A stretch of 64,000 bases of DNA, from contig NZ_KB905275.1 in assembly GCF_000378745.1 (NCBI RefSeq), positions 1 through 64,000 of the forward strand, given 5' to 3'. Position 1 is the first letter of the stretch. Each line of letters begins with the position of its first letter. This DNA comes from Prevotella amnii DSM 23384 = JCM 14753 (GTDB taxonomy: Bacteria > Bacteroidota > Bacteroidia > Bacteroidales > Bacteroidaceae). The notes below the pieces were generated by a model, which worked only from the letters and a program-made list of their open reading frames with translations, made no database searches and had not been told where the DNA came from. Of the stretch, positions 8,779-17,983 are shown in pieces. Both the position numbers and the translations under genes were made by a program.

Positions 8779-9924
8779 ATGGCAAATTTTAAAAGGGTTA
8801 TAGGGCAAATAGATGCTATACAACGATTAAAAGCACTTGTAAAGGAAAATCGTGTGCCGCATGCAATACTATTTTGTGGAGAAAAAGGGGTAGGCAAAAT
8901 GGCGCTTGCTATGGATTTTGCTTGCTACCTTCTATCTGAAGGAATGCAAAAAAGCAATACAATATTAAATGCTGACACACATATAGAAGCTATGCTTAGT
9001 AAATGGGAGCACCCTGATCTTCACTTTACTTATCCTACAATAAAAGATGCTTCTATGGGAGCTGAACATCAACCAATAAGTTATGATTACATAAAAGAAT
9101 GGCGAAAAATGATTCTACAAGGTTCTTATTTTACTATACAGCAATGGATGGATCATATTAAAGCCACTAACCAACAGGCAATTATAACAGGTGCTGAGGC
9201 AGATGAACTGACACGTAAATTATCACTTAAATCGAGTCAAGGAGGATTTAAAGTATCTATTATATGGTTACCTGAACGCATGAACCAAACATCGGCTAAT
9301 AAAATGCTAAAACTTTTAGAAGAGCCTCCTTCGGGTACTATCTTTCTTTTAGTAAGTGAAGAGCCAGACCAAATCCTTGAAACTATACGCAGCCGAACGC
9401 AACGTATTGATATTAAACGTATTGATGATGTTACTATAGAGCATTCTCTTATAGAACAACGTGGTATAGATAAAGATATGGCACGCCGTATAGCACATCT
9501 TGCTAATGGTAGCTGGCTTAAAGCTTTAGAAACTATAAATACAGATAATGAAAATAAAGAGTTTCTTAAACAGTTTCAAGTATTAATGCGCCTTGCATAT
9601 CTACGTAACTTAAAAGAGCTAAAGACTTGGTCAGACAATATAAGTATGTACGGTAGAGAGAAACAACGCCGTATGTTATACTATTTCATGCAGCAAATAA
9701 GAGAAAATTTTATGTATAATTTTTCTCAACCAGAGCTAATATATCTGACTATGGAAGAGGAGAATTTTGCAAAGAATTTTTCTCGCTTTATTAATGAAGC
9801 AAATATAATAGAAATAAATGAATTGTTAGAATTAGCATATAGGGATATTCGTCAGAATGCAAATGCAAAAATAGTTTTTTACGATTTAGCATTAAAGATG
9901 ATATTACTCATATTAAAGAAATAA
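8779..9924 (+). CDS. holB: DNA polymerase III delta' subunit (clamp-loader ATPase)
   Basis: This 381-residue AAA+ protein of the clamp loader helps load the sliding clamp onto primed DNA. The opening FKRVIGQIDAIQRLKALV and the P-loop-like GEKGVGKM (residues 34-41) are typical. The sensor region LPERMNQTSANKMLKLLEEPP and SRTQRIDIKR mark the RFC-box part of delta'/gamma proteins. An insertion around residues 70-125 replaces the zinc-binding module in part: the usual cysteine cluster is absent, as I recall for Bacteroidetes HolB. It leads an apparent operon with ricT, 49 bases on, and gldH. Confidence 0.9.
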   Translation: MANFKRVIGQIDAIQRLKALVKENRVPHAILFCGEKGVGKMALAMDFACYLLSEGMQKSNTILNADTHIEAMLSKWEHPDLHFTYPTIKDASMGAEHQPISYDYIKEWRKMILQGSYFTIQQWMDHIKATNQQAIITGAEADELTRKLSLKSSQGGFKVSIIWLPERMNQTSANKMLKLLEEPPSGTIFLLVSEEPDQILETIRSRTQRIDIKRIDDVTIEHSLIEQRGIDKDMARRIAHLANGSWLKALETINTDNENKEFLKQFQVLMRLAYLRNLKELKTWSDNISMYGREKQRRMLYYFMQQIRENFMYNFSQPELIYLTMEEENFAKNFSRFINEANIIEINELLELAYRDIRQNANAKIVFYDLALKMILLILKK

Positions 9925-9973
9925 CAAATACATGTTTATAAGCATATATATATATTAAATAAGAAAGTTTTCA

Positions 9974-11257
9974 ATGGACTATAATAATATGAAATTTAAG
10001 GTTTGGCATGGCTGCGCAAGAGGGCTTAGTAATGCTGGATGTGGGCGCCAAAACAAACAGCTGAACACATATGACTGGTTAGCTGATGTCCCTGGCAATA
10101 GCTTTAGCACTGACCTTGTAGAAATACAATTTAAAAATACAAGAAAAGGATATTATCACAATATTAATCGATTAGATCTGAAGAAAGGAGATATTGTTGC
10201 TGTAGAGGCTAATCCTGGTCATGATATAGGAGTGGTTACTCTAACAGGTAGACTTGTAACGTTACAAATAAAGAAAAATTCTAACATCAAATCGCCCGAA
10301 GACATCAAACGCATATATCGTATAGCAAAAGATGTAGATATGGAAAAATATCACGAAGCAAAAAGTCGTGAGCATAATACAATGATAAAAAGTAGACAAA
10401 TAGCAAAAAGCTTAGGTCTAAAAATGAAAATAGGTGATGTAGAATACCAAGGCGATGGAAATAAAGCTATTTTTTATTATATTGCTGATGAACGAGTAGA
10501 TTTCAGACAGTTAATAAAAGACTTAGCAGCGACTTTTCATGTGAGAATAGAAATGAAGCAAATAGGTGCTCGTCAGGAAGCAGGACGTATTGGTGGCACT
10601 GGACCTTGTGGAAGAGAACTTTGTTGTGCTACATGGATGAAAAACTTTTCAAGCGTTTCTACCACTGCCGCACGCTTTCAAGATATATCTCCAAACCCCA
10701 CCAAGTTAGCAGGTATGTGTGCTAAACTAAAATGTTGTCTTAACTATGAAGTAGATACTTATATGGAAGCTGCACGTAAACTACCAAGCAAAGAGGTTGT
10801 GTTACAGACAATGGATGCTGACTTCTATCTTTTTAAGACAGATATTCTAAGTGGTCAATGTTCCTATTCTACAGATAAAAATTTCCCAGCTAATATAGAA
10901 TCAATAAGTGCAGAGCGTGCTAAAGAAATTATAGAGCTAAATCGCCGTGGAGAAAAACCTCTTTCTTTACAAGAGAATAGTAAGGCAAAGCCTAAAAAAC
11001 TTTCTGCCGATTTATTAGCGAATGCTGATATAAGCCGATTCGACAGAGCTAAGAAAAAAAGACGAATAAACAATTCTCAGCAAAGCTATAGTAAAGAGGA
11101 ACAATTAAATAGTATTACTAAAAAGCAAGAAAATAGTAAGCAGCAACAAAGTACAGAAAGACAAAATAAAAAACAGTCATATAATAATCGTCAGCGTCAA
11201 GGACAACGAAAGTATAATACCAATTCTTCAAAACAAGAAACTAAAAATGAAATTTAA
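9974..11257 (+). CDS. ricT: RicT-like PSP1-domain protein
   Basis: The 427-residue protein is built around a PSP1 C-terminal domain. The central segment has the conserved cysteines GPCGRELCCATW and MCAKLKCCLNYE (residues about 213-258), plus the ARQEAGRIGGTG motif. In Bacillus subtilis the relative RicT (YaaT) is part of an iron-sulphur complex that affects RNase Y activity and developmental regulation; its role in Bacteroidetes is not settled. The last 100 residues are a low-complexity, Lys/Gln/Ser-rich tail, probably disordered. It follows holB directly, and its 3' end overlaps the gldH start by 11 bases in another frame, which indicates tight co-translation. The holB-ricT-gldH order is, to my knowledge, common in the phylum. 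Confidence 0.85.
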   Translation: MDYNNMKFKVWHGCARGLSNAGCGRQNKQLNTYDWLADVPGNSFSTDLVEIQFKNTRKGYYHNINRLDLKKGDIVAVEANPGHDIGVVTLTGRLVTLQIKKNSNIKSPEDIKRIYRIAKDVDMEKYHEAKSREHNTMIKSRQIAKSLGLKMKIGDVEYQGDGNKAIFYYIADERVDFRQLIKDLAATFHVRIEMKQIGARQEAGRIGGTGPCGRELCCATWMKNFSSVSTTAARFQDISPNPTKLAGMCAKLKCCLNYEVDTYMEAARKLPSKEVVLQTMDADFYLFKTDILSGQCSYSTDKNFPANIESISAERAKEIIELNRRGEKPLSLQENSKAKPKKLSADLLANADISRFDRAKKKRRINNSQQSYSKEEQLNSITKKQENSKQQQSTERQNKKQSYNNRQRQGQRKYNTNSSKQETKNEI

Positions 11258-11744
11258 GGGTTGTAACTTATTATGTTTTATAGCGTTTATAGCTTTTATT
11301 ATAAACGCTATTTCATGTAATGACCCACGCATATACGATAAATATCAAAATGTTTCCTTACAAGGTTGGAATCGTAGAGATACTTTGACTTTTGATATTC
11401 CACGTCAATGGGAAGGTAGATATTTGCTTTTTCTAGGAATAAGAACGGCAAAAAACTTTCCCTATCGTAATCTTAGCGTCATAGTTAATGAGCAAATAAT
11501 TTCTGTTAAAGGAAGAAAAAGAACTATTCGTTATAGTAATTGTAATATTATAAGGTGTAAGATTGTTAATAAAAAGGGGCAAATAATTGGTCATGAGAAT
11601 ATTAGTAACAATACTATCCGTTCATATATAAAGTCTTTTTATCTGAAACGTAATGATTCTATACATATTACTATTAATCACAATATGAATGAAGATGTAC
11701 TACAGAGTGTTTCCAATATAGGAATAACACTTATAAAGCAATAA
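11247..11744 (+). CDS. gldH: GldH-family lipoprotein
   Basis: This small lipoprotein has 165 residues with a hydrophobic signal and a lipobox ending NAISC, giving lipid-modified C24. The mature part has the GldH pattern: YDKYQNVSLQGWNRRDTLTF, then YLLFLGIRTAKNFPYRNL. In Flavobacterium GldH is needed for gliding, but non-gliding Bacteroidales keep the gene, so its present role is probably a general envelope function. It overlaps the end of ricT by 11 bases and is the last member of that operon. The C-terminal half, rich in Lys and Asn, is less typical. Confidence 0.85.
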   Translation: MKFKGCNLLCFIAFIAFIINAISCNDPRIYDKYQNVSLQGWNRRDTLTFDIPRQWEGRYLLFLGIRTAKNFPYRNLSVIVNEQIISVKGRKRTIRYSNCNIIRCKIVNKKGQIIGHENISNNTIRSYIKSFYLKRNDSIHITINHNMNEDVLQSVSNIGITLIKQ

Positions 11745-11859
11745 GAATATTTTATAAAAGATAAAAAGATTTAGATAATATGAAATTCTTCCAAAGTATA
11801 GATATATAAACAAAATATAAGGGAAATAGGGGTTGGATTTTTTAGTTTAAGAAAAAGAA

Positions 11860-12729
11860 ATGAGATTAAATGACGTTATAAGTGCCATATTTCGTGGAGT
11901 AGGGCAAGTAATGTTCCAGAATAATATACTTTCAGGAATATTAATGTTAGTAGGTATAGGTTTTAACTCTATATTAATGTGTTTATTTGCATTATTGGGT
12001 ACTATTATAAGTACATTAACAGCAATATTTCTTAATTATAATTCTAATAATATAAAAAATGGTCTTTATGGTTTTAATGGAACTCTTATTGGTATAGCTG
12101 TTCCATGTTTTATGTCTATTAATATTTGGTCTGTTTTGCTAATGATAATTGCTTCTATTGTTACAACTTTCATTGTATATGTTTTTGAAAAGCAAAAAAA
12201 GCTACCCACTCTTACAGCACCTTTTGTAATAATTACATGGTTAATGTTGCTTATAAGTTATGCTTTCCCTATTTTACAGCAATTTACAATAGAACAAAAT
12301 ATATCAAAAGAACCGTTTTTATTACTTCAAGCTTTGTCTTTAAATTTTGGTCAGATAATGCTTCAAGGTAAAAGTCTTTTTACAGGCTTACTATTTTTTC
12401 TTGCAATATTAGTAAATTCACGTAAAATGGCAATAGAATTTTTCTTAGCAGGTTTATTATCTTTAATAGTTTGTTGGCTTCCTTTTGTGGAAACTCATTC
12501 TATAAATAATGGTATGTATGGTTATAACGTTGTTCTAACTGTTTTAGCTATTGCTAATATTCTTAATACAAAGACTCATATATATATTAAGGTTTTAGTA
12601 GGATTTATATTATCTCTTGTAATTCAATTTGTAGGTTTAAAATTAGGTTTTATTACTCTTACAGCACCTTTTGTAATTTCAGTATGGATAGTTGCTTTAT
12701 ATAACACATTCTTTGATAGCAAAAAATAA
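11860..12729 (+). CDS. Urea transporter (UT family)
   Basis: This polytopic inner-membrane protein of 289 residues belongs to the urea transporter family, which forms urea-selective channels. The family's internal duplication is clear. Each half has a signature helix start, GLYGFNGTLIGIAV near residue 68 and GMYGYNVVLTVLAIA near 220, and a matching LTAPFVIITW / LTAPFVISVW block near residues 117 and 266. About ten hydrophobic segments are visible. No urease gene is in the window, so the fate of the urea is unknown. It stands alone between gldH and a converging gene, and its stop codon lies inside a terminator palindrome. Confidence 0.88.
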   Translation: MRLNDVISAIFRGVGQVMFQNNILSGILMLVGIGFNSILMCLFALLGTIISTLTAIFLNYNSNNIKNGLYGFNGTLIGIAVPCFMSINIWSVLLMIIASIVTTFIVYVFEKQKKLPTLTAPFVIITWLMLLISYAFPILQQFTIEQNISKEPFLLLQALSLNFGQIMLQGKSLFTGLLFFLAILVNSRKMAIEFFLAGLLSLIVCWLPFVETHSINNGMYGYNVVLTVLAIANILNTKTHIYIKVLVGFILSLVIQFVGLKLGFITLTAPFVISVWIVALYNTFFDSKK

Positions 12730-12745
12730 AATTTATTTTTTGCTA
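12717..12745. terminator. Bidirectional palindromic terminator overlapping the urea transporter stop codon
   Basis: A perfect 14-bp inverted repeat with a single central base (arms 12717-12730 and 12732-12745), beginning tagcaaaaaa and ending ttttttgcta. The stop codon TAA at 12727-12729 is inside the left arm. A- and T-rich flanks allow it to work for both the transporter and the converging glycosyltransferase gene. Confidence 0.65.
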
Positions 12746-12820
12746 TTTAAAAATATAATATAGTTTTATTTATTTAAAAGTTTTTTCATTTCTCCTTCAT
12801 GTAAATTGTTGTAATACTTT

Positions 12821-13879
12821 TTAAAGGTCGCAAAATTTTTTACATTTATCAAGATAGTATGCTTTAAGTAGGAAAATGTTAGTTCTCCCATCAGGAAGTA
12901 AGTTAGATAAAGACTTGTTATCTTGTCCTTCTAATCTGTTTTCTTTTAATGTTCTTGTTTGTTTAGTTTTTGTTCGTGTAAATTCGTTACGCCATTTTTT
13001 AAAGGCTTTACGTCCATCTATAATAGCTTTAAATTCTTTCCAATTACGTTTTAGTATAAGGGATTGAAAAGCAGCAATATAATCTAAAATTAACCGCATA
13101 CGCATAACGTTTTTGAGATCTTTTTCTGGAAGGTTTTTCCATAACATTGTAAGATTATTACGAAAATTGAGAAAAGTTTTTTTAGGATTTGATTTTGGTA
13201 AAGTTCCACCCCCTAAATGATATACTATACTTTCTGGGAAACAATATAGTTTTTTGCCCATATTGTGTAACCGCCAGCAGAGATCTATCTCTTCATTATG
13301 GGCAAAGAATCTCCCATCTAATCCTCCAGCCTGCCAATAATCTTCTCTTCGTATCATCATGCATGCTCCTGTAGTCCAAAGTATTTGTTGTGCATTATCG
13401 TATTGCCCATTATCATCTTCTATAGTGTTAAATATTCTCCCTCTACAATAGGGGTATCCATATTTATCTAAGAATCCTCCACAGGCTCCAGCATATTCGA
13501 AAGAATCTTTATTAAGGTACGACAGCAGTTTAGGCTGGCAAGCTGCTATATCTTTGTAAGCGTCCATTGCTTCAAATAATGGTGTCAACCAATGGTGTGT
13601 AACTTCTACATCACTATTGAGTAATACATAATAATCAACATCTTTTATTTGTTCTAAGGCCTTATTATATCCTTCAGCAAAGCCGTAGTTTTGTTCAAGT
13701 CTGATGATTCTAATATGTGGATAGTGCTGATTAAGCCACTTTAAAGAATTGTCAGTAGAAGCATTATCTGCTATTATCACTTCGGCTTCTTCGCATGAAT
13801 ATTTTATCACAGATGGAAAATACTTTTTAAGCATTTCTTCTCCATTCCAGTTAAGGATTATTACTGCTATTCGTTTCAT
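12821..13879 (-). CDS. Family 2 glycosyltransferase (rhamnosyltransferase-like)
   Basis: The 352-residue cytoplasmic protein has a GT-A fold. The N-terminal nucleotide-sugar site is AVIILNWNGEEMLKKY and IIADNASTDNS. The DxD-like metal site is VLLNSDVEV (around residue 90), followed by the WTTGACMMIRREDYWQAGG acceptor region and the HNEEIDLCWRLHNMGKK motif with the likely catalytic acidic residues. The C-terminal 80 residues are basic and low-complexity. Such proteins add rhamnose or similar sugars to cell-surface glycans; the actual substrate is unknown. Its ATG overlaps the mtaB stop by four bases (ATGA), so the two are co-translated, although no functional link between them is obvious. Confidence 0.87.
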   Translation of the reverse strand: MKRIAVIILNWNGEEMLKKYFPSVIKYSCEEAEVIIADNASTDNSLKWLNQHYPHIRIIRLEQNYGFAEGYNKALEQIKDVDYYVLLNSDVEVTHHWLTPLFEAMDAYKDIAACQPKLLSYLNKDSFEYAGACGGFLDKYGYPYCRGRIFNTIEDDNGQYDNAQQILWTTGACMMIRREDYWQAGGLDGRFFAHNEEIDLCWRLHNMGKKLYCFPESIVYHLGGGTLPKSNPKKTFLNFRNNLTMLWKNLPEKDLKNVMRMRLILDYIAAFQSLILKRNWKEFKAIIDGRKAFKKWRNEFTRTKTKQTRTLKENRLEGQDNKSLSNLLPDGRTNIFLLKAYYLDKCKKFCDL

Positions 13880-15234
13880 AGTATAATTTTTGCTTTAAGT
13901 GCCGTTTTATCAAAATTGAAATTCCCTAATTGAGTTTTTATTATGTTATTATCATATTCTTCTTTAGCTTCTGTAGGAGATAGTTCTACCCGGATATAGT
14001 TATCTGTAAATCCGTGCATAGATTTACCTCTTGCAGCTTTTTCAAAGAGAACATTAGCTTCTTTTCCAATGTATTTAGCATAGAAAGTTTGTGTTTTAAG
14101 ATCAGATAGTTTTAAAAGGCGATTAGCCCTATGCTTCTTTTCCCTTGGATCTACAATATATGGTATAGATAAAGCACTGGTACCAGGACGTTCTGAATAT
14201 GGGAAGACATGTAGTTGTGTAATAGGAAGTGAGTCTATAAAATTGTAGCTATCTTCGAAAAATTCAGGTTTTTCACCACGGCACCCAACCATGACATCTA
14301 CACCAATAAAAGCATTAGGCATACGTTCCTTAATTAAAAGTATCTTATCTGCAAATAATGCACGGTCATAATGGCGGTGCATAAGTTTTAAAACTTCATC
14401 AGAACCACTTTGTAGGGGTATGTGGAAATGGGGCATAAAGTGTTCAGATGTAGCACAATATTCTATTAAGTCATCATCTATTAAGTCTGGTTCTAAAGAG
14501 CTTATACGATAACGCTCTATGCCTTTTACGTTGTCTAATGCTTTTACAAGATCTAAAAAAGACTCGTTTGTAGTTCTTCCGAAGTCTCCTATATTTACTC
14601 CTGTTAGTACAATTTCTCGTCCTCCTTCTGCCACAGCTTCTTCGGCTTGTTTTACAAGTGATTTTATAGGAGGGTTACGCGAAAAGCCACGTGCATAAGG
14701 TATGGTACAATAAGTACAGAAATAGTTGCATCCGTCTTGTACCTTTAGAAAATAGCGAGTGCGATTGCCACGTGAGCAACTATCTTGGAAGCTCGTAATA
14801 TCTTTTGTTTTAACAGCATGGTATGTTTTTTTCTGTGTATTATCTATAGGAGTTTTTTCTTCTATATTATTCCATGCATTACTGAGATATTGTATTAAGT
14901 TGGCTTTTTCATTGCTTCCTAAAACAAGATCTACACCTATTATATTAGCTATAGTTTGGCTCTCTAATTGTGCATAACAGCCAGTGACTATAACAAAAGC
15001 TCCAGGATTTTGACGAACCATTCGGTTAATAATTTGCCTACACTTATGGTCTGCAACGTCTGTAACAGAACAGGTGTTTATTAAAACAATATCTGCAATA
15101 TCGTTTTTTTTAGCCTCACGCACGCCCATGTTGTATAATGTGCGTGCAAAGGTACTTGTTTCAGAGAAGTTGAGTTTGCACCCTAATGTATAAAATTTGG
15201 CTGTTTTGCCTTGAAAAGCTGCTGTATCAATCAT
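13876..15234 (-). CDS. mtaB: tRNA t6A37 methylthiotransferase
   Basis: This radical-SAM enzyme converts N6-threonylcarbamoyladenosine at position 37 of tRNA to its 2-methylthio form. The N-terminal MTTase domain supplies three cluster cysteines (C19 in LGCKLN, C55 in NTCSV, C86 in TGCYAQ). The radical-SAM triad is C169, C173 and C176 in DGCNYFCTYC. A C-terminal TRAM-like region follows residue 365. I start the protein at the ATG 15234-15232 (MIDTAAF). The TTG at 15246 lies inside a perfect -7 promoter box and cannot be the start. The message would then be leaderless or nearly so. tsaC, needed for the t6A substrate, is also in the window (39954). Confidence 0.9.
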   Translation of the reverse strand: MIDTAAFQGKTAKFYTLGCKLNFSETSTFARTLYNMGVREAKKNDIADIVLINTCSVTDVADHKCRQIINRMVRQNPGAFVIVTGCYAQLESQTIANIIGVDLVLGSNEKANLIQYLSNAWNNIEEKTPIDNTQKKTYHAVKTKDITSFQDSCSRGNRTRYFLKVQDGCNYFCTYCTIPYARGFSRNPPIKSLVKQAEEAVAEGGREIVLTGVNIGDFGRTTNESFLDLVKALDNVKGIERYRISSLEPDLIDDDLIEYCATSEHFMPHFHIPLQSGSDEVLKLMHRHYDRALFADKILLIKERMPNAFIGVDVMVGCRGEKPEFFEDSYNFIDSLPITQLHVFPYSERPGTSALSIPYIVDPREKKHRANRLLKLSDLKTQTFYAKYIGKEANVLFEKAARGKSMHGFTDNYIRVELSPTEAKEEYDNNIIKTQLGNFNFDKTALKAKIIL

Positions 15235-15243
15235 AATTGTCTG

Positions 15244-15251
15244 CAAAGGTA
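15244..15251 (-). promoter_or_regulatory. -7 promoter element of mtaB
   Basis: Read on the minus strand the sequence is TACCTTTG, a perfect TAnnTTTG box, ending only nine bases before the mtaB ATG. With a start site about seven bases downstream, the 5' untranslated region would be only a few bases long. Confidence 0.65.
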
Positions 15252-15557
15252 GTAGAAAAAAGTGGAGATAACAATAATAGATAATTTTAAAGTTATACTT
15301 TTAATCTTAATATATCGTATAGATGGAGCAAAAACAAATAGTTTGGAAAGATATTTTCAGAACAATAATGAGAAGAAGAAATGTTTAACATTTATTTGCT
15401 AATTGTATATCTCTATGTATCAACGCATTATGAAAAAGTTACAGAATAGATGTAAAAAAACCATTAAAATATTTTTGGAGTATCAAAATAATATATAACT
15501 TTGCATCAGTTTTAATAAATAAATGATTGTTTTACAGAATTTAAAAAGCAAAGAAAA
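15252..15557. other. Divergent intergenic region, mtaB to small lipoprotein
   Basis: This gap of about 300 bases separates divergent genes. Apart from the promoter boxes at 15244-15251 (minus) and 15496-15503 (plus, taactttg) I see no gene, hairpin or repeat in it. Confidence 0.5.
15496..15503 (+). promoter_or_regulatory. -7 promoter element of the small lipoprotein gene
   Basis: The box taactttg is a perfect TAnnTTTG match 54 bases before the start codon. A terminator directly behind the gene makes this a single-gene unit. Confidence 0.6.
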
Positions 15558-15740
15558 ATGAAGAAATTAGTATTAATGTTCGTAGCTATCGCAGCTATCT
15601 CTTTCGCATCTTGTGGTGGTAATGCTAAACCAGCAGCTAATGCTGATTCTACAAAGACAGATACTACTCAGGTTGATTCTACTCAGGCTGATTCTACTGC
15701 TGCTGCTGCAGATACAACAGCTGCTGATACTGCTAAGTAA
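15558..15740 (+). CDS. Small Ala/Thr/Asp-rich lipoprotein
   Basis: This 60-residue protein has a clear lipoprotein signal: MKKLVLMFV, a hydrophobic stretch and a lipobox ending FASC, giving lipidated C19. The mature part of about 42 residues is made almost only of Ala, Asp, Thr, Ser and Gln, with repeats of the type DSTQADST and DTTAADT, and no predicted fold. It has its own promoter box and a strong terminator, so it is probably an abundant, short, monocistronic message. I know of similar short acidic lipoproteins in Bacteroidales but no function. The triplet-like repeats could expand or contract by slippage. Confidence 0.8.
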   Translation: MKKLVLMFVAIAAISFASCGGNAKPAANADSTKTDTTQVDSTQADSTAAAADTTAADTAK

Positions 15741-15764
15741 TTTTAGTAGACGAACGAAAAGGAT

Positions 15765-15800
15765 AACCCACCAGACCGATAGGTTTGGTGGGTTTTTGTT
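15765..15800 (+). terminator. Strong rho-independent terminator of the small lipoprotein gene
   Basis: A 13-bp stem with one G-T pair (arms 15765-15777 and 15782-15794), core AACCCACCA / TGGTGGGTT, followed by a T run. It starts 25 bases behind the stop codon. Confidence 0.9.
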
Positions 15801-16127
15801 ATGGTTAGTGTGTCTTTAAACATATAAATATATATACTATAATTATAATATTATAGTCATGTATAAAAAGGTTATAACCTGTTTAAATTTATCATATTAC
15901 GTTTGGAAGTTCTTTTCTATAAATATTTGTCTATTAAAATATTGTTGATGGTTATAGATATAATTAGTGATATTTTAAATATAGGAAAGAAAGGTTATTA
16001 GTAGAGTAGCTTGTGGATATAGCAGATTGATGTAAAAAAAGTAATTTAAAATAAGAAACCCTACTAATAGTCTTATTTGTAAAGACCATTAGTAAAATTA
16101 ATTATATTTGTACTTCTAAGAGTATAT
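15801..16127. other. AT-rich convergent gap with one promoter-like site
   Basis: No gene is visible. On the plus strand, TTTG at 16076-16079 and TATATTTG at 16103-16110 (spacing 23) form a promoter-like pair that would read antisense into the 3' end of the acyl-CoA ligase gene. The spacing is long and the site may be chance. Confidence 0.3.
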
Positions 16128-17789
16128 TTATTTATACAAGTAGCGTTTAATAGATTTCTTTGGCGTTTTTTGAAATTCTTCTTCGCGTATTTCGAATTCA
16201 GCAACTTTACAGTAAGCTGGCATTAGCGAGTTAAGTTGTACTTTGTTTTCTTCCATTTGTTTGTTGATATCTTCTTTTGTTAAGCCTAAGTTAGCAGCCT
16301 CTTCATAGTCGGGATATATTAATCCGATTAATTTTTGATCACGTTGTACTATTAAGCATTCTGAAACGAGGTAGAGGGAACTAAGAGTATCTTCTATTTC
16401 TTCAGGATATATATTCTGACCATTACTACCTAAAAGCATATTTTTAGAACGTCCACGAATAAATACATTCCCATCGGCATCCATTGTTCCTAAATCACCA
16501 GAATGATACCAACCATTTTTATCCAAAGTTTGTGCAGTAGCTTCTTCGTTTTTATAATAACCTAACATAACGTTAGGACCCTTTGTAAGTATTTCACCAG
16601 CTATATTTTCAGGATCAGAACTATCTATTCTTACTTGCTGATGGTAAGCAGCTTGTCCACAAGAACCTTTTACAAAAGTTTTCCAATCACGATAACATAT
16701 AATAGGTGCACATTCTGTAGCGCCATAACCTACGGTATAAGGAAAATTAATTTGGTGTAGAAAGTCTTCTACTTCTTTACTTATAGCAGCACCACCTATT
16801 ATGATTTCATAAAGATTACCACCAAAGGCATTATATACTTCTTCACGTATTTTTTCCTTTACTTTCTTACTAAGCAAAGGTAGTTTTAATAAAAATTGCA
16901 TTTTAGTGTTTTGTATTTTAGGGAAGACCTTTTTGCGTATGATCTTCTCTATGACAAGAGGTACTGCAATCATTATTATGGGCTTTATATCATGTAGGGC
17001 TTGAGAGATAATTGCAGGTGAAGGCATGCGAGTAAGGAAAAAGACATGTACACCTGATAGAAATTCAAAAAGAAACTCAAAAGACATACCATACATATGA
17101 GCTAAAGGTAATATACTAATAATGTTATCACCAGTTGTAACATGATTGTTCATTACATGTTTAGCAAAATCAGTATTACTCCATAAAGCACGATAAGGTA
17201 GCATTACTCCTTTAGAGTGCCCTGTTGTTCCGCTAGTATAATTAATCAAAGCTAACTCTTCAGGACTTTGTTCCTTATAATAATGTATGTGTTCTGAACG
17301 AAAATATTTAGGATACTTATTACCAAACATTTCATTAAGGTGCTCACGTGCGTAAGTGAGCTTATCAGTTCTGCTTATAACAATAGAGTAGTCAGGAATA
17401 TAGATGACACCTTCTAAACTTGGCATTTGTACAGCATCGATTTGAGTTGCAACAACGTCGCCAACAAAGAGAAGTTTTGCTTCGGAATGGTTTACTATAT
17501 GATGTATTTGCTCTGGAGTAAACTCATGGAGAATAGGAACAGCTACTGCACCATAAGTAAGTATGGCAAGAAAAGCTGAAGCCCAAGCTGCAGAATTACG
17601 CCCACATAGAGCAATCTTATCACCTTTTTGTATGCCACTTGCTTCAAACATAATATGAAGCTTTTCTATTTTTCTTGCTACATCGTGATAGCGTAAGGTT
17701 TTTCCTTTATAATCTGTAAGAGCATCAAGATCCCAATGATCAATTATAGCCTTTTCTATTAGCTCGTTAAAACTTGGAATATTCTCCAT
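16128..17789 (-). CDS. Long-chain fatty-acid-CoA ligase family protein (AMP-forming)
   Basis: The protein has 553 residues and belongs to the ANL adenylating superfamily: it activates a fatty acid with ATP to an acyl-AMP and passes it to CoA or an acyl carrier. The P-loop-like motif is INYTSGTTGHSKGVMLPYRA (residues about 183-202). GYGATECAPIICYRD is the adenine-binding motif, and GWYHSGDLGTMDADGNVFIRGRSKNMLLG gives the hinge and the ribose-binding Asp. The C-terminal lysine region reads FQKTPKKSIKRYLY, with the catalytic Lys near the end. It has no signal or membrane segment. It is a single gene with its own promoter, transcribed away from the restriction island. Chain-length preference is not predictable. 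Confidence 0.87.
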   Translation of the reverse strand: MENIPSFNELIEKAIIDHWDLDALTDYKGKTLRYHDVARKIEKLHIMFEASGIQKGDKIALCGRNSAAWASAFLAILTYGAVAVPILHEFTPEQIHHIVNHSEAKLLFVGDVVATQIDAVQMPSLEGVIYIPDYSIVISRTDKLTYAREHLNEMFGNKYPKYFRSEHIHYYKEQSPEELALINYTSGTTGHSKGVMLPYRALWSNTDFAKHVMNNHVTTGDNIISILPLAHMYGMSFEFLFEFLSGVHVFFLTRMPSPAIISQALHDIKPIIMIAVPLVIEKIIRKKVFPKIQNTKMQFLLKLPLLSKKVKEKIREEVYNAFGGNLYEIIIGGAAISKEVEDFLHQINFPYTVGYGATECAPIICYRDWKTFVKGSCGQAAYHQQVRIDSSDPENIAGEILTKGPNVMLGYYKNEEATAQTLDKNGWYHSGDLGTMDADGNVFIRGRSKNMLLGSNGQNIYPEEIEDTLSSLYLVSECLIVQRDQKLIGLIYPDYEEAANLGLTKEDINKQMEENKVQLNSLMPAYCKVAEFEIREEEFQKTPKKSIKRYLYK

Positions 17790-17924
17790 TATAATATATG
17801 CATTAGGGTTAATTATGCAGAGTTTTACCTTATGTCAGAACAAAGCTAATTAATATTCTGAGAGGGATTTACTCTTTTGATAAAATATTTAATAAAATTA
17901 TTATGCAAAATTATTGTTTTCGTG

Positions 17925-17955
17925 CAAAGGTAGTGTATTTTTTGCACAAAGCAAA
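17925..17955 (-). promoter_or_regulatory. Full Bacteroidetes promoter of the acyl-CoA ligase gene
   Basis: On the minus strand, TTTG (17955-17952) is followed after 19 bases by TACCTTTG (17932-17925). Both boxes and the spacing fit the -33/-7 consensus. The leader to the ATG at 17789 is about 130 bases. Confidence 0.75.
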
Positions 17956-17983
17956 AAAAGATGTGCAATAAATGGAACTTGCA

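Noticed and set aside
15235-15246. mtaB start at a TTG (15246)
   Set aside because: The TTG is part of the TACCTTTG promoter box; ATG 15234 is the sensible start.
15613-15819. Alternative Leu-rich frame overlapping the small lipoprotein gene
   Set aside because: It is the frame-shifted reading of the Ala/Thr/Asp repeats; the lipoprotein frame has a signal, lipobox, promoter and terminator.
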